Assembly (NCBI RefSeq): GCF_000337175.1
Contig: NZ_AOIJ01000058.1
Location: 26,540 to 90,539 of the forward strand
Direction: 5' to 3'
DNA from: Natrinema gari JCM 14663
GTDB lineage: Archaea; Halobacteriota; Halobacteria; Halobacteriales; Natrialbaceae
Length of the DNA stretch: 64,000 nucleotides
The notes beneath the pieces were generated by a model that saw only the letters and a list, made by a program, of their open reading frames with translations, was not told the DNA's origin and made no database searches. Numbering within the stretch: the first letter of the stretch is position 1; each line of letters opens with the position of its first letter. The translations under genes were made by a program, and so were the position numbers. This document shows, in pieces, positions 23,657 through 31,786 of this stretch.

Positions 23657-23968
23657 ATGCCGGATCGGCGTCAGCTCGAGCGGCTCCTCCGCTCGACGCT
23701 TCAGGAGGCGGGCGAGCAGTTCGAGGAGCTCCGGAAATCGACCGACGAGCAACTCGAGGAGGCCCGTGATTCCTACGAGGTCGCAAAGAACGCTCGCGGG
23801 CTGCCGGCCGACGACGCGGGCCGGGCGAAGATCGTCTGTCGACGCTACGCCGAACAGCGGGCGGCGAAGCTCGACGCGGAGTATCGACCGGCCTGTTACG
23901 AGGCGGACCACCCCGACTGCGAGGGGTGTGCGGAGGACGTCCGCGCCGGCCGGATCGAAACCTGGTAA
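23657..23968 (+). CDS. Conserved haloarchaeal helical protein with C-terminal Cys motif
   Basis: The product has 103 residues from the ATG at 23657; an in-frame GTG six bases earlier is possible. The first 45 residues are a charged helix (RQLERLLRSTLQEAGEQFEE). The C-terminal half has CRRYAEQRAAKLDAEYRPAC and then HPDCEGCAEDV, giving four Cys that could bind metal. The family is a conserved haloarchaeal one of unknown function, as I remember it. It is divergent from the rpa operon across about 320 bases that hold the rpa promoter and nothing else visible. Confidence 0.72.
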   Translation: MPDRRQLERLLRSTLQEAGEQFEELRKSTDEQLEEARDSYEVAKNARGLPADDAGRAKIVCRRYAEQRAAKLDAEYRPACYEADHPDCEGCAEDVRAGRIETW

Positions 23969-24068
23969 CCCGGCACGGCCGGCCGCCGCTGTCTCTCGTC
24001 GCCGAACTGCTACAGCGTCCGCGAGGTGGCCTCCACCGTCGCCCCGCTGCAAAAATCGATTCCGCGGG

Positions 24069-24278
24069 TTACCTCGAGCCCGAGAGCTCCGCCTCGGCGT
24101 TCCCGTTCGGGGGCCACACCGCCCAGAGCACGACCGCGAGGATGGCCGCGCCACCGAGAACGAGCGACTCGAGGACCGAGAGTTCGATCCCGAACCACGA
24201 GAGCGCCGTCCGGAACTCGACCACGAACGGGATGAGGACGGCGATGACGACTAGCAGTGCGCCCTTCGAGATGCGCAT
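24069..24278 (-). CDS. Small two-helix membrane protein at the end of the ba3 oxidase operon
   Basis: This 69-residue protein begins immediately after the stop of the oxidase subunit I gene, with no gap. Two hydrophobic helices are seen (residues about 5-24, ALLVVIAVLIPFVVEF; residues about 34-54, LVLGGAAILAVVLWAVW) with a short polar tail. It is likely an accessory subunit of the terminal oxidase by position. Such small proteins accompany ba3-type oxidases in haloarchaea, but I cannot confirm the family. Confidence 0.7.
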   Translation of the reverse strand: MRISKGALLVVIAVLIPFVVEFRTALSWFGIELSVLESLVLGGAAILAVVLWAVWPPNGNAEAELSGSR

Positions 24279-26024
24279 CTACGGCATCACCTCGCGGACC
24301 GACTCGAGGACGAGTGCGGGATCGGTTTCGATGGCGAGTTGGAAGCCTCCGATGTCGGGACCGAACAGGCCGCCCGACTCGACGATGCTCGCGAGCGGCA
24401 GCGTGTAGCCGACGATCACGAGCACGACGGCGATCGCGGTCCAGAGCTTGAGGTTGTCGAGGACGGCCGGTGAATCCTCGGGACCCGAGAGCGTGCCGGC
24501 GTAGGTGTTTGCGGGAAGCGAGTCGCTATCGTCGTTGAACGAGGTCAGGACCATGTTCAGCAGGAACATGGCCAGCGCGACGGTCAGGAGCACTGCACCG
24601 AGTGCGACCTGAGCGTTGATCTCACCGACGGTCCCGACGGCCGGGTCGAAGTTGAAGCCCTGGTACTGCGGTTCGGCGGTTCTGCGGGGCATCCCGAACA
24701 GCCCGGCACGGTGCATCGCGTTCGACATGAACGTCATACCGACGAACCAGACAAGGACCTGTCCGAGTGCGAGCTGGCGACTCCACAGCTCCTTGCCGGT
24801 GACCTGTGGGATGAACCAGTAGGCGGCCGCCATGAACGTCAGGGCGACGGCGGTTCCGACAGTGAGGTGGAAGTGACCGACGACCCACCAGGAGTTGTGG
24901 ACGAGGTAGTTGATGTTCATCCCGGCGTTGATCATGCCGGAGAAGCCGGCGGCGGCGAACATCAGGCCTGCAAGCGCCATCCCGGTAAACACCGGGTCAC
25001 GCCACGGGAGGGCCTTGAGCCAGCCGAGATAGCCCGTTCCGCCGCGCTGTCGTGCACCGTGTTCCATACTGGCAACGACGGTAAAGGCCGTCAGCAGGCT
25101 GGGCAACAGCAGGAACATCGTGTTCGTCATTGCGATGAACTTGTACCCCTCCGCGATGCCGGGATCCAGATACTGGTGGTGGATCCCGACCGGCGTCGAC
25201 AGCAGCAGGAAGAGGACGAAGACCACACGCGCAAGCGGGTCGCTGAACAGCTTGCCGCCGGAGAGTTTCGGCAGCATGATGTACCACATCATGTACGCCG
25301 GCATCAGCCAGAAGTAGACGACGGCGTGGCCGAAGTACCAGAACAGCGTTCTGGTCAACAGCGGATTGACGGAGTCGACGATCCCCAGCGACCACGGCAG
25401 CAGGAAGACGAGGATCGACAGCGCGACGCCGAGCGTACAGAGATACCAGAACAGCGTCGTCGTCAGCGCCATGAACGTCGGCAGCGGAATCCGCTCGTCG
25501 GGGTTCTCTTTCCGCCAGGCCCACCAGGTCCGGAACCAGTCAGCGCCGGCGAGCCACGAGCCGACGACGAACAGCACCAGTCCCACGTAGAACGCAGGAT
25601 GGGCCTGCAACGGTGCGTAGAACGTAAAGAGGACGTCGGCGTACATCGGAATCGCGTCGACCACCCCGCCGAGGATCGAGACGCCGACCAGTATCGTTCC
25701 GACGACCATCATGATGTACCAGGCCCAGGTAAAGCGGATATCGACGACGCCACGATCGAGGCTCGTCGTCACCGCCCAGGTGAAGATCCCCACGAGGAAG
25801 AAGATCGTGAAGGTGATCGCCAATAGGATGCCGTGGGCGGTAAGGACGGTGTAGTAGTCCGCCGAATCGATGAATCGGAGGACGTCCGTCCGGTGGAGCG
25901 CCTGTACGAGCCCGAGCAGGCCGCCGATCGCCAGCGCCATGAACGAGCTCCAGAAGGCCGCCTTGATTACCTTCGCCTCTGCCGGGAACTGATCGAGATA
26001 GGTCCGACTCGCAGTACTACTCAT
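24279..26024 (-). CDS. cbaA: ba3-type cytochrome c oxidase subunit I
   Basis: The product has 581 residues from the ATG at 26022-26024 and is polytopic, with about 13 helices. Diagnostic sites are the haem-copper His-Tyr segment FGHAVVYFWLMPAY (CuB His and, four residues on, the cross-linked Tyr), a His pair in the region of STPVGIHHQYLDPG, and the haem ligand region WWVVGHFHLTVG. FWLMPAY rather than the PEVYI motif marks the ba3 (B-type) branch. It reduces oxygen to water and pumps protons. The start overlaps the stop of the subunit II gene by eight bases. The gene lies in a small-subunit/II/I/small-subunit operon like cbaDBAC of Natronomonas. Confidence 0.92.
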   Translation of the reverse strand: MSSTASRTYLDQFPAEAKVIKAAFWSSFMALAIGGLLGLVQALHRTDVLRFIDSADYYTVLTAHGILLAITFTIFFLVGIFTWAVTTSLDRGVVDIRFTWAWYIMMVVGTILVGVSILGGVVDAIPMYADVLFTFYAPLQAHPAFYVGLVLFVVGSWLAGADWFRTWWAWRKENPDERIPLPTFMALTTTLFWYLCTLGVALSILVFLLPWSLGIVDSVNPLLTRTLFWYFGHAVVYFWLMPAYMMWYIMLPKLSGGKLFSDPLARVVFVLFLLLSTPVGIHHQYLDPGIAEGYKFIAMTNTMFLLLPSLLTAFTVVASMEHGARQRGGTGYLGWLKALPWRDPVFTGMALAGLMFAAAGFSGMINAGMNINYLVHNSWWVVGHFHLTVGTAVALTFMAAAYWFIPQVTGKELWSRQLALGQVLVWFVGMTFMSNAMHRAGLFGMPRRTAEPQYQGFNFDPAVGTVGEINAQVALGAVLLTVALAMFLLNMVLTSFNDDSDSLPANTYAGTLSGPEDSPAVLDNLKLWTAIAVVLVIVGYTLPLASIVESGGLFGPDIGGFQLAIETDPALVLESVREVMP

Positions 26025-26808
26025 TCGTGTCACCTCCATCCGTCTCGCTGACGACCGAAAGCGTCCCGCTTTCCTCGTGGTCGTCGACCGTGAGCGTCCA
26101 GTCGTGCTCGCCCGCTCCGAGCGCGTCAGTATCGACGTCGAACGTGAGCTCCGCGCTGCCTTCGCCGTCGATGGTCACGTCCCGTTCGTACTGTTGCTCA
26201 CCGATCTCGAGGGTCGCAGTCGTCTCGAGGCCGTCCTGCATCCCGTTGTTCACGGTGGCGTTGATCGTCGTCTCGTTGCCCGCCTCGACCTCGCGTGGCG
26301 CATCGGTCGAGAGTTCGGTCAGGTCGAACTCGTCCTCGGGGACGACTGTCAGCAGGCCTTCCATCGTGTGGTGGCCTTGCCCGCAGTATTCGTTACAGAG
26401 GATGCCGTACTCGCCCGGCTCGTCGAATTTGACGGTCATCTCCGAGATCTGGCCGGGAACGACCATCGTGTTGACGTTCGTTCCGACCACGGTGAAGCTG
26501 TGAGTCACGTCGCGGCTCGTCACGTAGAACGTCACTTCGCTGCCGGCCGGCACTTCGATTTCGCTCGGCGAGTACGACCACGCCTGAGCGACGACGTCGA
26601 CTTCGTACTCGTTGCCGCCGAGGTGTTCGACGCCGGTCTCACCGAACCGCTCGTGATCGGAGATCTCGTTGGGATCGATCGACCCGGCGTCGTCGTCGAT
26701 CATCGCGATACCGGGGCCGACCGCACCGTAGGTAATCGTCGCGATAAACCCGACGATCAATACCATGGCCGCGACCAGCCAGGCCTTTTCGTATTTGTGG
26801 ATATTCAT
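26017..26808 (-). CDS. cbaB: ba3-type cytochrome c oxidase subunit II (CuA)
   Basis: The product has 263 residues from the ATG at 26806-26808. One N-terminal membrane helix (about residues 10-32, AWLVAAMVLIVGFIATITYG) anchors an external cupredoxin domain. The CuA ligands are seen as His in VTHSFTV and the cluster CNEYCGQGHHTM. After the cupredoxin domain the protein has an extra C-terminal domain of about 90 residues with a beta-sandwich-like pattern (TTINATVNNGMQDGL, GEHDWTLTVDDHEESG). That is an extension beyond typical ba3 subunit II. It accepts electrons from a blue copper protein or cytochrome at the cell surface. Its start overlaps the upstream small gene by four bases. Confidence 0.92.
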   Translation of the reverse strand: MNIHKYEKAWLVAAMVLIVGFIATITYGAVGPGIAMIDDDAGSIDPNEISDHERFGETGVEHLGGNEYEVDVVAQAWSYSPSEIEVPAGSEVTFYVTSRDVTHSFTVVGTNVNTMVVPGQISEMTVKFDEPGEYGILCNEYCGQGHHTMEGLLTVVPEDEFDLTELSTDAPREVEAGNETTINATVNNGMQDGLETTATLEIGEQQYERDVTIDGEGSAELTFDVDTDALGAGEHDWTLTVDDHEESGTLSVVSETDGGDTNE

Positions 26809-27008
26809 GCCAGTCCCACCACCGTCAGGAGCGCCCCGACGACGGTCGGCCCGTTGCCGAGGAACTCGACGAAGTACATGAATAGCCACAGCAGTACCAG
26901 TATCAGGAAGTAGATCCCGATCAGGATCGCCGTCCCGACCGGATCGTACTCCTCGTGACCGATCTCTCGAACCTGATCGGTCTCTCTCTGTTCCGTTGCT
27001 GAAGCCAT
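26805..27008 (-). CDS. Small membrane subunit opening the ba3 oxidase operon
   Basis: The product has 67 residues from the ATG at 27006-27008. A polar N terminus (TEQRETDQVREIGHEEYDPV) precedes two helices (TAILIGIYFLILVLLWLFMY and a second ending GALLTVVGLA). The first helix and the position ahead of subunit II match the CbaD-type subunit of haloarchaeal ba3 oxidases. It is coupled to the subunit II gene by an ATGA overlap. The longer frame from 27164 is rejected because it runs through the divergent promoter. Confidence 0.78.
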   Translation of the reverse strand: MASATEQRETDQVREIGHEEYDPVGTAILIGIYFLILVLLWLFMYFVEFLGNGPTVVGALLTVVGLA

Positions 27009-27076
27009 ACGGAGTGGTAGGTGAGGGGGATGACTTACCACCGGCCGTGCTTCCCACTCCTTGGGAACGTCTCGTG

Positions 27077-27084
27077 GTTTTAAC
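27077..27084 (+). promoter_or_regulatory. TATA box for the gene at 27109
   Basis: GTTTTAAC lies 25-32 bases before the ATG at 27109, as expected for a leaderless transcript. The 100-base gap also carries the divergent promoter of the oxidase operon. Confidence 0.5.
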
Positions 27085-27108
27085 CCGTCTCCGTCCTCAG
27101 TGACGGGT

Positions 27109-27324
27109 ATGTTCGAGACCGCCACGCCGCGACAGGCGGCAGCTACCGGATTGCTCGCGTTCATCCCGGTGATCGTCTACGGAGTCACCCACTCGCTGTT
27201 CGCCACTGGCGTTACTACTGTCAACCTCGTCATCATCTTCAGCTCGCTGTATATCGCCATGTCGCCGGTCGACGGCGGACACGGCCACGACCACGCCGGC
27301 GACGCAAGCGGTACCGCGAGCTGA
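27109..27324 (+). CDS. Cytochrome ba3 oxidase-associated small membrane protein
   Basis: This 71-residue protein has two helices (AAATGLLAFIPVIVYGVTHS, and VTTVNLVIIFSSLYIAMSPV) and a His-rich tail (GGHGHDHAG). Proteins of this size and pattern are annotated beside haloarchaeal ba3 oxidases as an oxidase subunit. The His-rich tail could bind copper, which would suit a place between the oxidase operon and the copper ATPase. It is transcribed away from the oxidase operon, toward the SafE-like gene 13 bases downstream. Confidence 0.72.
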   Translation: MFETATPRQAAATGLLAFIPVIVYGVTHSLFATGVTTVNLVIIFSSLYIAMSPVDGGHGHDHAGDASGTAS

Positions 27325-27336
27325 GTCCCGTTCCTC

Positions 27337-28185
27337 ATGCTTTCAGGGTCGCTTCTGTCGGACCCGGTCTCGCCTTCGCCTGCGGTCCCCCTTGAGAGCG
27401 CCGTTTCCCTGCGCTCGGGTGCCGAGCACGTCGACCTGCTCGTTCTCGTCGTCGTTGGACTCCTGGCTGGCGCACACTGTCTGGGGATGTGTGGCCCGCT
27501 GGTGACGACCTACGCGGACCGGATCGGGTCCGCGAGCGACGCGCGTCGCGACGACACGTTGACCGCTTTCGAGGTGCGCCAGCACGCGTTGTTCAACCTC
27601 GGTCGAACGGCGAGCTACGCGGCCATCGGCGGCCTGTTCGGACTTCTGGGGGCGGTGACGATCGCCTCGAGCGAGGCCGTCGCAGCCATCGGCAATTCCG
27701 TCAGGGGCGCAACCGGTATTCTCGTCGGCATCGCGATCGTCGGGAGCGGCCTGTACTACCTTCGGGGGAAAACGGCCGTTCCCGGTCACGATCTGCCCGT
27801 CCTCGGCGCGCTGTTCCGACGGCTGTCGGGACTGCTCTCGAGCCGGATCGATCGGCTCGCCACGTCGCCGGGGATCGTTGGACTCGGGGCGGTCCACGGA
27901 CTGATGCCATGTCCGATCATCTATCCGGCCTACCTCTATGCGTTCGCACTGGGATCGCCGGCACGCGGGGCACTCTCGCTGGCCGCGCTCGGACTGGGAA
28001 CGATCCCGACGCTGTTCCTCTATGGCACCCTGTTGACCACGATCGAGGCGGATACGCGCGTTCGGCTGCACCGCGGGCTGGGCGCGGCGTTCGTTCTCCT
28101 CGGCTACATCCCGCTCTCGCACGGGCTCATGCTGTACGGCATCCACCTCCCACATCCGCCACTCCCGTTTGCACAACCGTTCTAA
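27337..28185 (+). CDS. SafE/UreH-type membrane protein linked to copper supply
   Basis: This 282-residue protein is annotated in relatives as sulfite exporter TauE/SafE or urease accessory UreH-like. About six membrane helices are seen. The first carries the signature LLAGAHCLGMCGPLVTTY, a Cys/His/Met set typical of copper-handling members. A later helix has GAVHGLMPCPIIYPAYLY. Members next to CcoI-type ATPases act in maturation of haem-copper oxidases, so a role in copper delivery to the ba3 oxidase is likely. It ends one base before the ATPase start codon. The true start may be internal (for example near the His-Val-Asp-Leu stretch at residue 31), because the first 30 residues are weakly conserved in type. 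Confidence 0.83.
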   Translation: MLSGSLLSDPVSPSPAVPLESAVSLRSGAEHVDLLVLVVVGLLAGAHCLGMCGPLVTTYADRIGSASDARRDDTLTAFEVRQHALFNLGRTASYAAIGGLFGLLGAVTIASSEAVAAIGNSVRGATGILVGIAIVGSGLYYLRGKTAVPGHDLPVLGALFRRLSGLLSSRIDRLATSPGIVGLGAVHGLMPCPIIYPAYLYAFALGSPARGALSLAALGLGTIPTLFLYGTLLTTIEADTRVRLHRGLGAAFVLLGYIPLSHGLMLYGIHLPHPPLPFAQPF

Positions 28186-28186
28186 C

Positions 28187-30631
28187 ATGGGGTACGAATC
28201 ACGACCGTCGACGGACCCGTCCGCACCGGAAGCCGGCCCCTCGAGCGCGCGTTCGACGCGGCCGGCCAGTGACACTGCGACCTGTGACCTCTGTGGCCTT
28301 CCGACTCCCGCGGACCCGCATACCGAACCGGACGGCGACGGTACGTTCTGTTGTCAGGGGTGTCTCGAGGTCTCCCGAACGCTCGACCGGGTCGACGACG
28401 TGCCCGACGAGTCGGCCGTCAAATCGCGTCTGAACGAGTCGGAAGACGAGGACGGACTCGACGATCTCGACGGCGAAGACGCCTTCCTCGCCGTCGACGG
28501 GATGCACTGTTCGACCTGCGAGGCCTTCCTCGAGACGACCGCGGAGCAACAGGCGGGCGTTCTCGGGGCGACGGCCAGTTACGCGACGGATACGATCCGG
28601 CTCGTCTACGATCCCGATCGGGTTTCGGCCGACGAACTGCCAGCGCTCGTCTCCGGCCACGGTTACACCGCGTCCGATCGCGGGGCCGCGGGCGAGGAGA
28701 CGGGCTCCGACGACGGCCTCGCCCCGCTCTTGTTGGGTGGGTTCTTCGGGATGATGGTCATGGTGTGGTACGTCCTCTTCCTCTATCCCACCTACTTCGG
28801 CTATGAACCAGTCGCCGACTTCGGCGGCTACGCCGGCTCCTTCCTGGCGTCGAACATCTGGGTGTTCACCTCGTTCATCCTCTTTTATACCGGCTATCCC
28901 ATCCTTCGCGGGGCGTACGTCAGTCTCCGCGCGGGCCGACCGAACATGGACCTGCTGGTCGCGACGGCCGCGGTGGGGTCGTACACCTTTAGCACGGTCG
29001 CGATGCTGCTCGGGCGCCACCTCTACTTCGATGTCACCGTCACGATCGTCCTCGTCGTCACCGCGGGTACCCGTTACGAGCAGGCGGTCAAGCGCCGCGC
29101 GACCGGTCTCCTCTCCGAACTGACCGAACGACAGGTCGACGACGCTCGCCTCGAGAGCGGCGAGACGGTGCCGCTCGAGGCGGTCGAGCCCGGTGACCGG
29201 CTTCTCGTCCGACCGGGCGAGCGCGTGCCCTTGGACGGCGAAATCGCCTCGGGAACCGCCGCGATCGATGAGTCGCTGGTGACCGGCGAGTCCCTGCCCG
29301 TCGAGAAAGCGCCGGGCGATTTCGTCCGCGGCGGGACGGTGGTCACGGACGCGCCGATCGTCCTCACGGTCGGCGACGAGGCCGAGAGCACGCTCGATCG
29401 GCTCGTTTCCCTGCTCTGGTCGATCCAGAGCGCCCGACCGGGCGTCCAGCGGCTCGCCGACAAACTCGCGACGGTCTTCGTCCCGCTGGTAATCGTCCTC
29501 GCCGTCGGCGCGGCGGTCGTCTCGCTCGCAATCGGCTGGAGCCCGTCGGACGCGTTGTTGCTCGGCCTCACCGTTGTGATCGTCTCCTGTCCGTGCGCGC
29601 TCGGGCTCGCGACACCGCTCGCAATCGCCGCGGGCGTTCAAGCCGCCGCGCAGCGCGGCGTCGTCGTCGCCACGGAGACGATCTTCGAGGACGCCCCGGC
29701 CGTCGATGTCGTCGTCCTCGATAAGACGGGCACGCTCACGACCGGCACAATGACCGTCGAACGCGTCCACACTGCCGACGCGATCGCGCCGGAGGACTTG
29801 CTCCGACGCGCCGGGACGCTCGAGGCGCTTTCCGAACACCCGATCGCCGCCGCCGTCGCCGACGCCGCACCGGGGTCCGCGACCGACGACGCCACTACCG
29901 GGGACGCGGTCGGGGCATTCGAGCGGGCGGACCGCGGCGTCACCGGGCGCGTCGAGGGCGCGCACATCACGGTCGGCCATCCCGACTTCCTCCGCGAACG
30001 CGGGTTGGACATCCCCGACGCGCTCGAGTCACGCGTCGCCGACGCTCGCGAAGTCGGCCATGTTCCCGTCGCCGTCGGTTGGGATGGGCGGGTCCAGGGT
30101 GTGATCGCCGTCGGCGACTCGCAGCGCGCGGAACTGGACGACGCCCTCGATGCCGTCGCCGCGGGTCGCGAGGTCGTCGTCCTCACTGGCGACGAGGGGC
30201 CGGCGGCGGAGAGGCTCCGCGAATTGGACGGCGTCGACGAGGTCTTCGCCGGCGTCCCGCCGGAGGCGAAGGCCGAAACCGTCGATCGGCTCCGGGGACG
30301 CGGGACGGTCGCGATGGTCGGCGACGGGAGCAACGACGCGCCCGCGCTGGCTGCCGCCGACGTGGGGATCGCGATGGGCGGCGGGACGAAACTCGCGACC
30401 GACGCGGCCGACGCGGTGATCGTCGACGACGACCTCGAGGCCGTGGCCGAGACGTTCACCGTCGCGACGCGGACGCATCGACGGATCCGACAGAACCTCG
30501 GCTGGGCGTTCGCCTACAACGCGGTCGCGATTCCGCTTGCGGTCACCGGGCTGCTGAACCCGCTGTTTGCCGCCGTCGCGATGGCAGCGAGCAGCGCGCT
30601 CGTCGTCTGTAACTCGGCGCGATCGATCTAG
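28187..30631 (+). CDS. Copper-transporting P1B-type ATPase (CopA/CcoI type)
   Basis: The product has 814 residues. Domain order: an N-terminal Cys-rich metal-binding domain (residues about 30-65, CDLCGLPTP and FCCQGCLEV), an HMA domain with GMHCSTCEAF (about 103-112), then the P-type ATPase core with eight helices. The core holds TGES, the ion motif CPCALGLATPL (copper(I) type), the phosphorylation site DKTGTLT and the hinge GDGSNDAPALAAADVGIAMG. The double metal-binding N terminus resembles CcoI/FixI, the ATPases that supply copper for haem-copper oxidase assembly. Position beside the ba3 genes and the SafE-like gene supports this role over simple copper efflux. Confidence 0.93.
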   Translation: MGYESRPSTDPSAPEAGPSSARSTRPASDTATCDLCGLPTPADPHTEPDGDGTFCCQGCLEVSRTLDRVDDVPDESAVKSRLNESEDEDGLDDLDGEDAFLAVDGMHCSTCEAFLETTAEQQAGVLGATASYATDTIRLVYDPDRVSADELPALVSGHGYTASDRGAAGEETGSDDGLAPLLLGGFFGMMVMVWYVLFLYPTYFGYEPVADFGGYAGSFLASNIWVFTSFILFYTGYPILRGAYVSLRAGRPNMDLLVATAAVGSYTFSTVAMLLGRHLYFDVTVTIVLVVTAGTRYEQAVKRRATGLLSELTERQVDDARLESGETVPLEAVEPGDRLLVRPGERVPLDGEIASGTAAIDESLVTGESLPVEKAPGDFVRGGTVVTDAPIVLTVGDEAESTLDRLVSLLWSIQSARPGVQRLADKLATVFVPLVIVLAVGAAVVSLAIGWSPSDALLLGLTVVIVSCPCALGLATPLAIAAGVQAAAQRGVVVATETIFEDAPAVDVVVLDKTGTLTTGTMTVERVHTADAIAPEDLLRRAGTLEALSEHPIAAAVADAAPGSATDDATTGDAVGAFERADRGVTGRVEGAHITVGHPDFLRERGLDIPDALESRVADAREVGHVPVAVGWDGRVQGVIAVGDSQRAELDDALDAVAAGREVVVLTGDEGPAAERLRELDGVDEVFAGVPPEAKAETVDRLRGRGTVAMVGDGSNDAPALAAADVGIAMGGGTKLATDAADAVIVDDDLEAVAETFTVATRTHRRIRQNLGWAFAYNAVAIPLAVTGLLNPLFAAVAMAASSALVVCNSARSI

Positions 30632-30652
30632 ACCGGACCGACGACGGAACGC

Positions 30653-30886
30653 TTACGCGTCGTCGTCGGCCGGGACGACCCGTTCGACCGCCCGGCGCTC
30701 CCCGTCCTCGTAGACGTAGGTCGTGCCGTCGTCCTCGTCGCGCGTCCGTCGATGGCTGCCGTCGCAGAACGGAAACGACGCCGAAAGCCCACACTGGCAG
30801 ACCGCGATATCGCCCTTTTCGTCGTCGAGATCCGACGGATCGAGTTTCCGTGGTCCCGTCTCCTCGAGTTCGACGAGTCGTGTCAT
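30653..30886 (-). CDS. CDGSH iron-sulfur domain protein
   Basis: The product has 77 residues from the ATG at 30884-30886. Its centre carries CQCGLSASFPFCDGSH, the full 3-Cys/1-His ligand set of CDGSH [2Fe-2S] proteins (mitoNEET-like). A short acidic segment follows. It is a small electron-transfer or redox-sensing protein of unknown partner. It converges on the copper ATPase gene, with stops 21 bases apart, and is divergent from the membrane gene at 31084. Confidence 0.9.
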   Translation of the reverse strand: MTRLVELEETGPRKLDPSDLDDEKGDIAVCQCGLSASFPFCDGSHRRTRDEDDGTTYVYEDGERRAVERVVPADDDA

Positions 30887-31083
30887 CGTCCGCTGTTCCG
30901 CCCGCCGACGCCAAAAGTGACCCGACGGTCTCGAGCACGGGGCCGTCGTGACTGCCTCCCTGGCGAGTGGCCGGTTTGGCCGTCCGCACTGCGACCCTGT
31001 CACGGGACCCGCTGCCGTGACCCATGCCTTTCGGGAACGACAAGGTTCTTAGTATCGGTCTCGGATATCGAAACGAGAACAGT

Positions 31084-31374
31084 ATGTCCTCCGCCGCGGC
31101 AATGCCGATTGCGATCGCGCTCGCGGTCGTCAAGACGCTCGTCCTCCTCGTCGGCGGCGTTATCACCTTCTTCGCGTACAAAGCGTACCGACGAACCCGC
31201 CAGCCGGCGCTTGGCTATCTCTCGCTTGGCTTTGGCCTCGTCACGCTCGGGCTGGTCCTCGCCGGAATGCTGTACGAAATCCTCCGCGTCCCGCTGATGA
31301 CCGGCATCTTGCTCGAGAGTCTACTCGTACTGGCCGGCTTCCTCGTTATCGCCCGCTCGCTTTACGTCACCTGA
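31084..31374 (+). CDS. Three-helix membrane protein (DUF7521-like)
   Basis: The product has 96 residues from the ATG at 31084. Hydrophobic helices are at about residues 5-28 (IAIALAVVKTLVLLVGGVI), 40-63 (ALGYLSLGFGLVTLGLVLAG) and 70-92 (LMTGILLESLLVLAGFLVIA), separated by a basic loop (YKAYRRTRQ). It resembles a common haloarchaeal family of small membrane proteins that often lie near HTH regulators; none is adjacent here. The function is unknown. Confidence 0.75.
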   Translation: MSSAAAMPIAIALAVVKTLVLLVGGVITFFAYKAYRRTRQPALGYLSLGFGLVTLGLVLAGMLYEILRVPLMTGILLESLLVLAGFLVIARSLYVT

Positions 31375-31786
31375 ACTGCGTTCGATCCATCGAACGGACG
31401 GCTGCCGCCCCTCCCGGCCCACTTACTGTCAACTCGGAGCGAAGCGTTCGGTCCGAACAGCGAACCCATCAAATATTTTCAGAAATACTTCTATGTGTGA
31501 TGCCGTGAAACAACCGCGGTACGGCAGGAGAGACGGCACTGAACCATGGAGCTCGACCTGCTGTCGTACCCCTCCCCTTTCCTCCCGTCCGCGACGACTC
31601 GTCCCATCGGGGTTCCGGCCCGTCCGACCCGATCGACAGCGGCGACGCACTCCCGTGCCGATCACCCAGAGGTAAGTGAGTCCCGACTCGAGTAGGGGGT
31701 ATGCAAGCCGATTCCGACTGCGCACTGGCAGCTGACGGTCCCGGCTCGAGTCGCCCGTTCCGATCCACGTGCCCGAGTGATCCGTC
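31375..31786. other. 412-base gap without a gene
   Basis: No frame with haloarchaeal composition is seen. An AT-rich patch at 31471-31490 includes TATTTTCAGAAATA, an 8-base imperfect inverted repeat that could be a promoter or terminator. The rest is GC-rich and featureless to me. Confidence 0.4.

Noticed and set aside
24711..25826. 371-codon plus-strand frame opposite oxidase subunit I
   Set aside because: It is Arg/Gln/Glu-rich and antisense to a gene with unmistakable oxidase motifs.
28199..29980. 593-codon minus-strand frame opposite the copper ATPase
   Set aside because: It is an antisense artefact of GC-rich codon bias. The plus strand encodes all P-type ATPase motifs.
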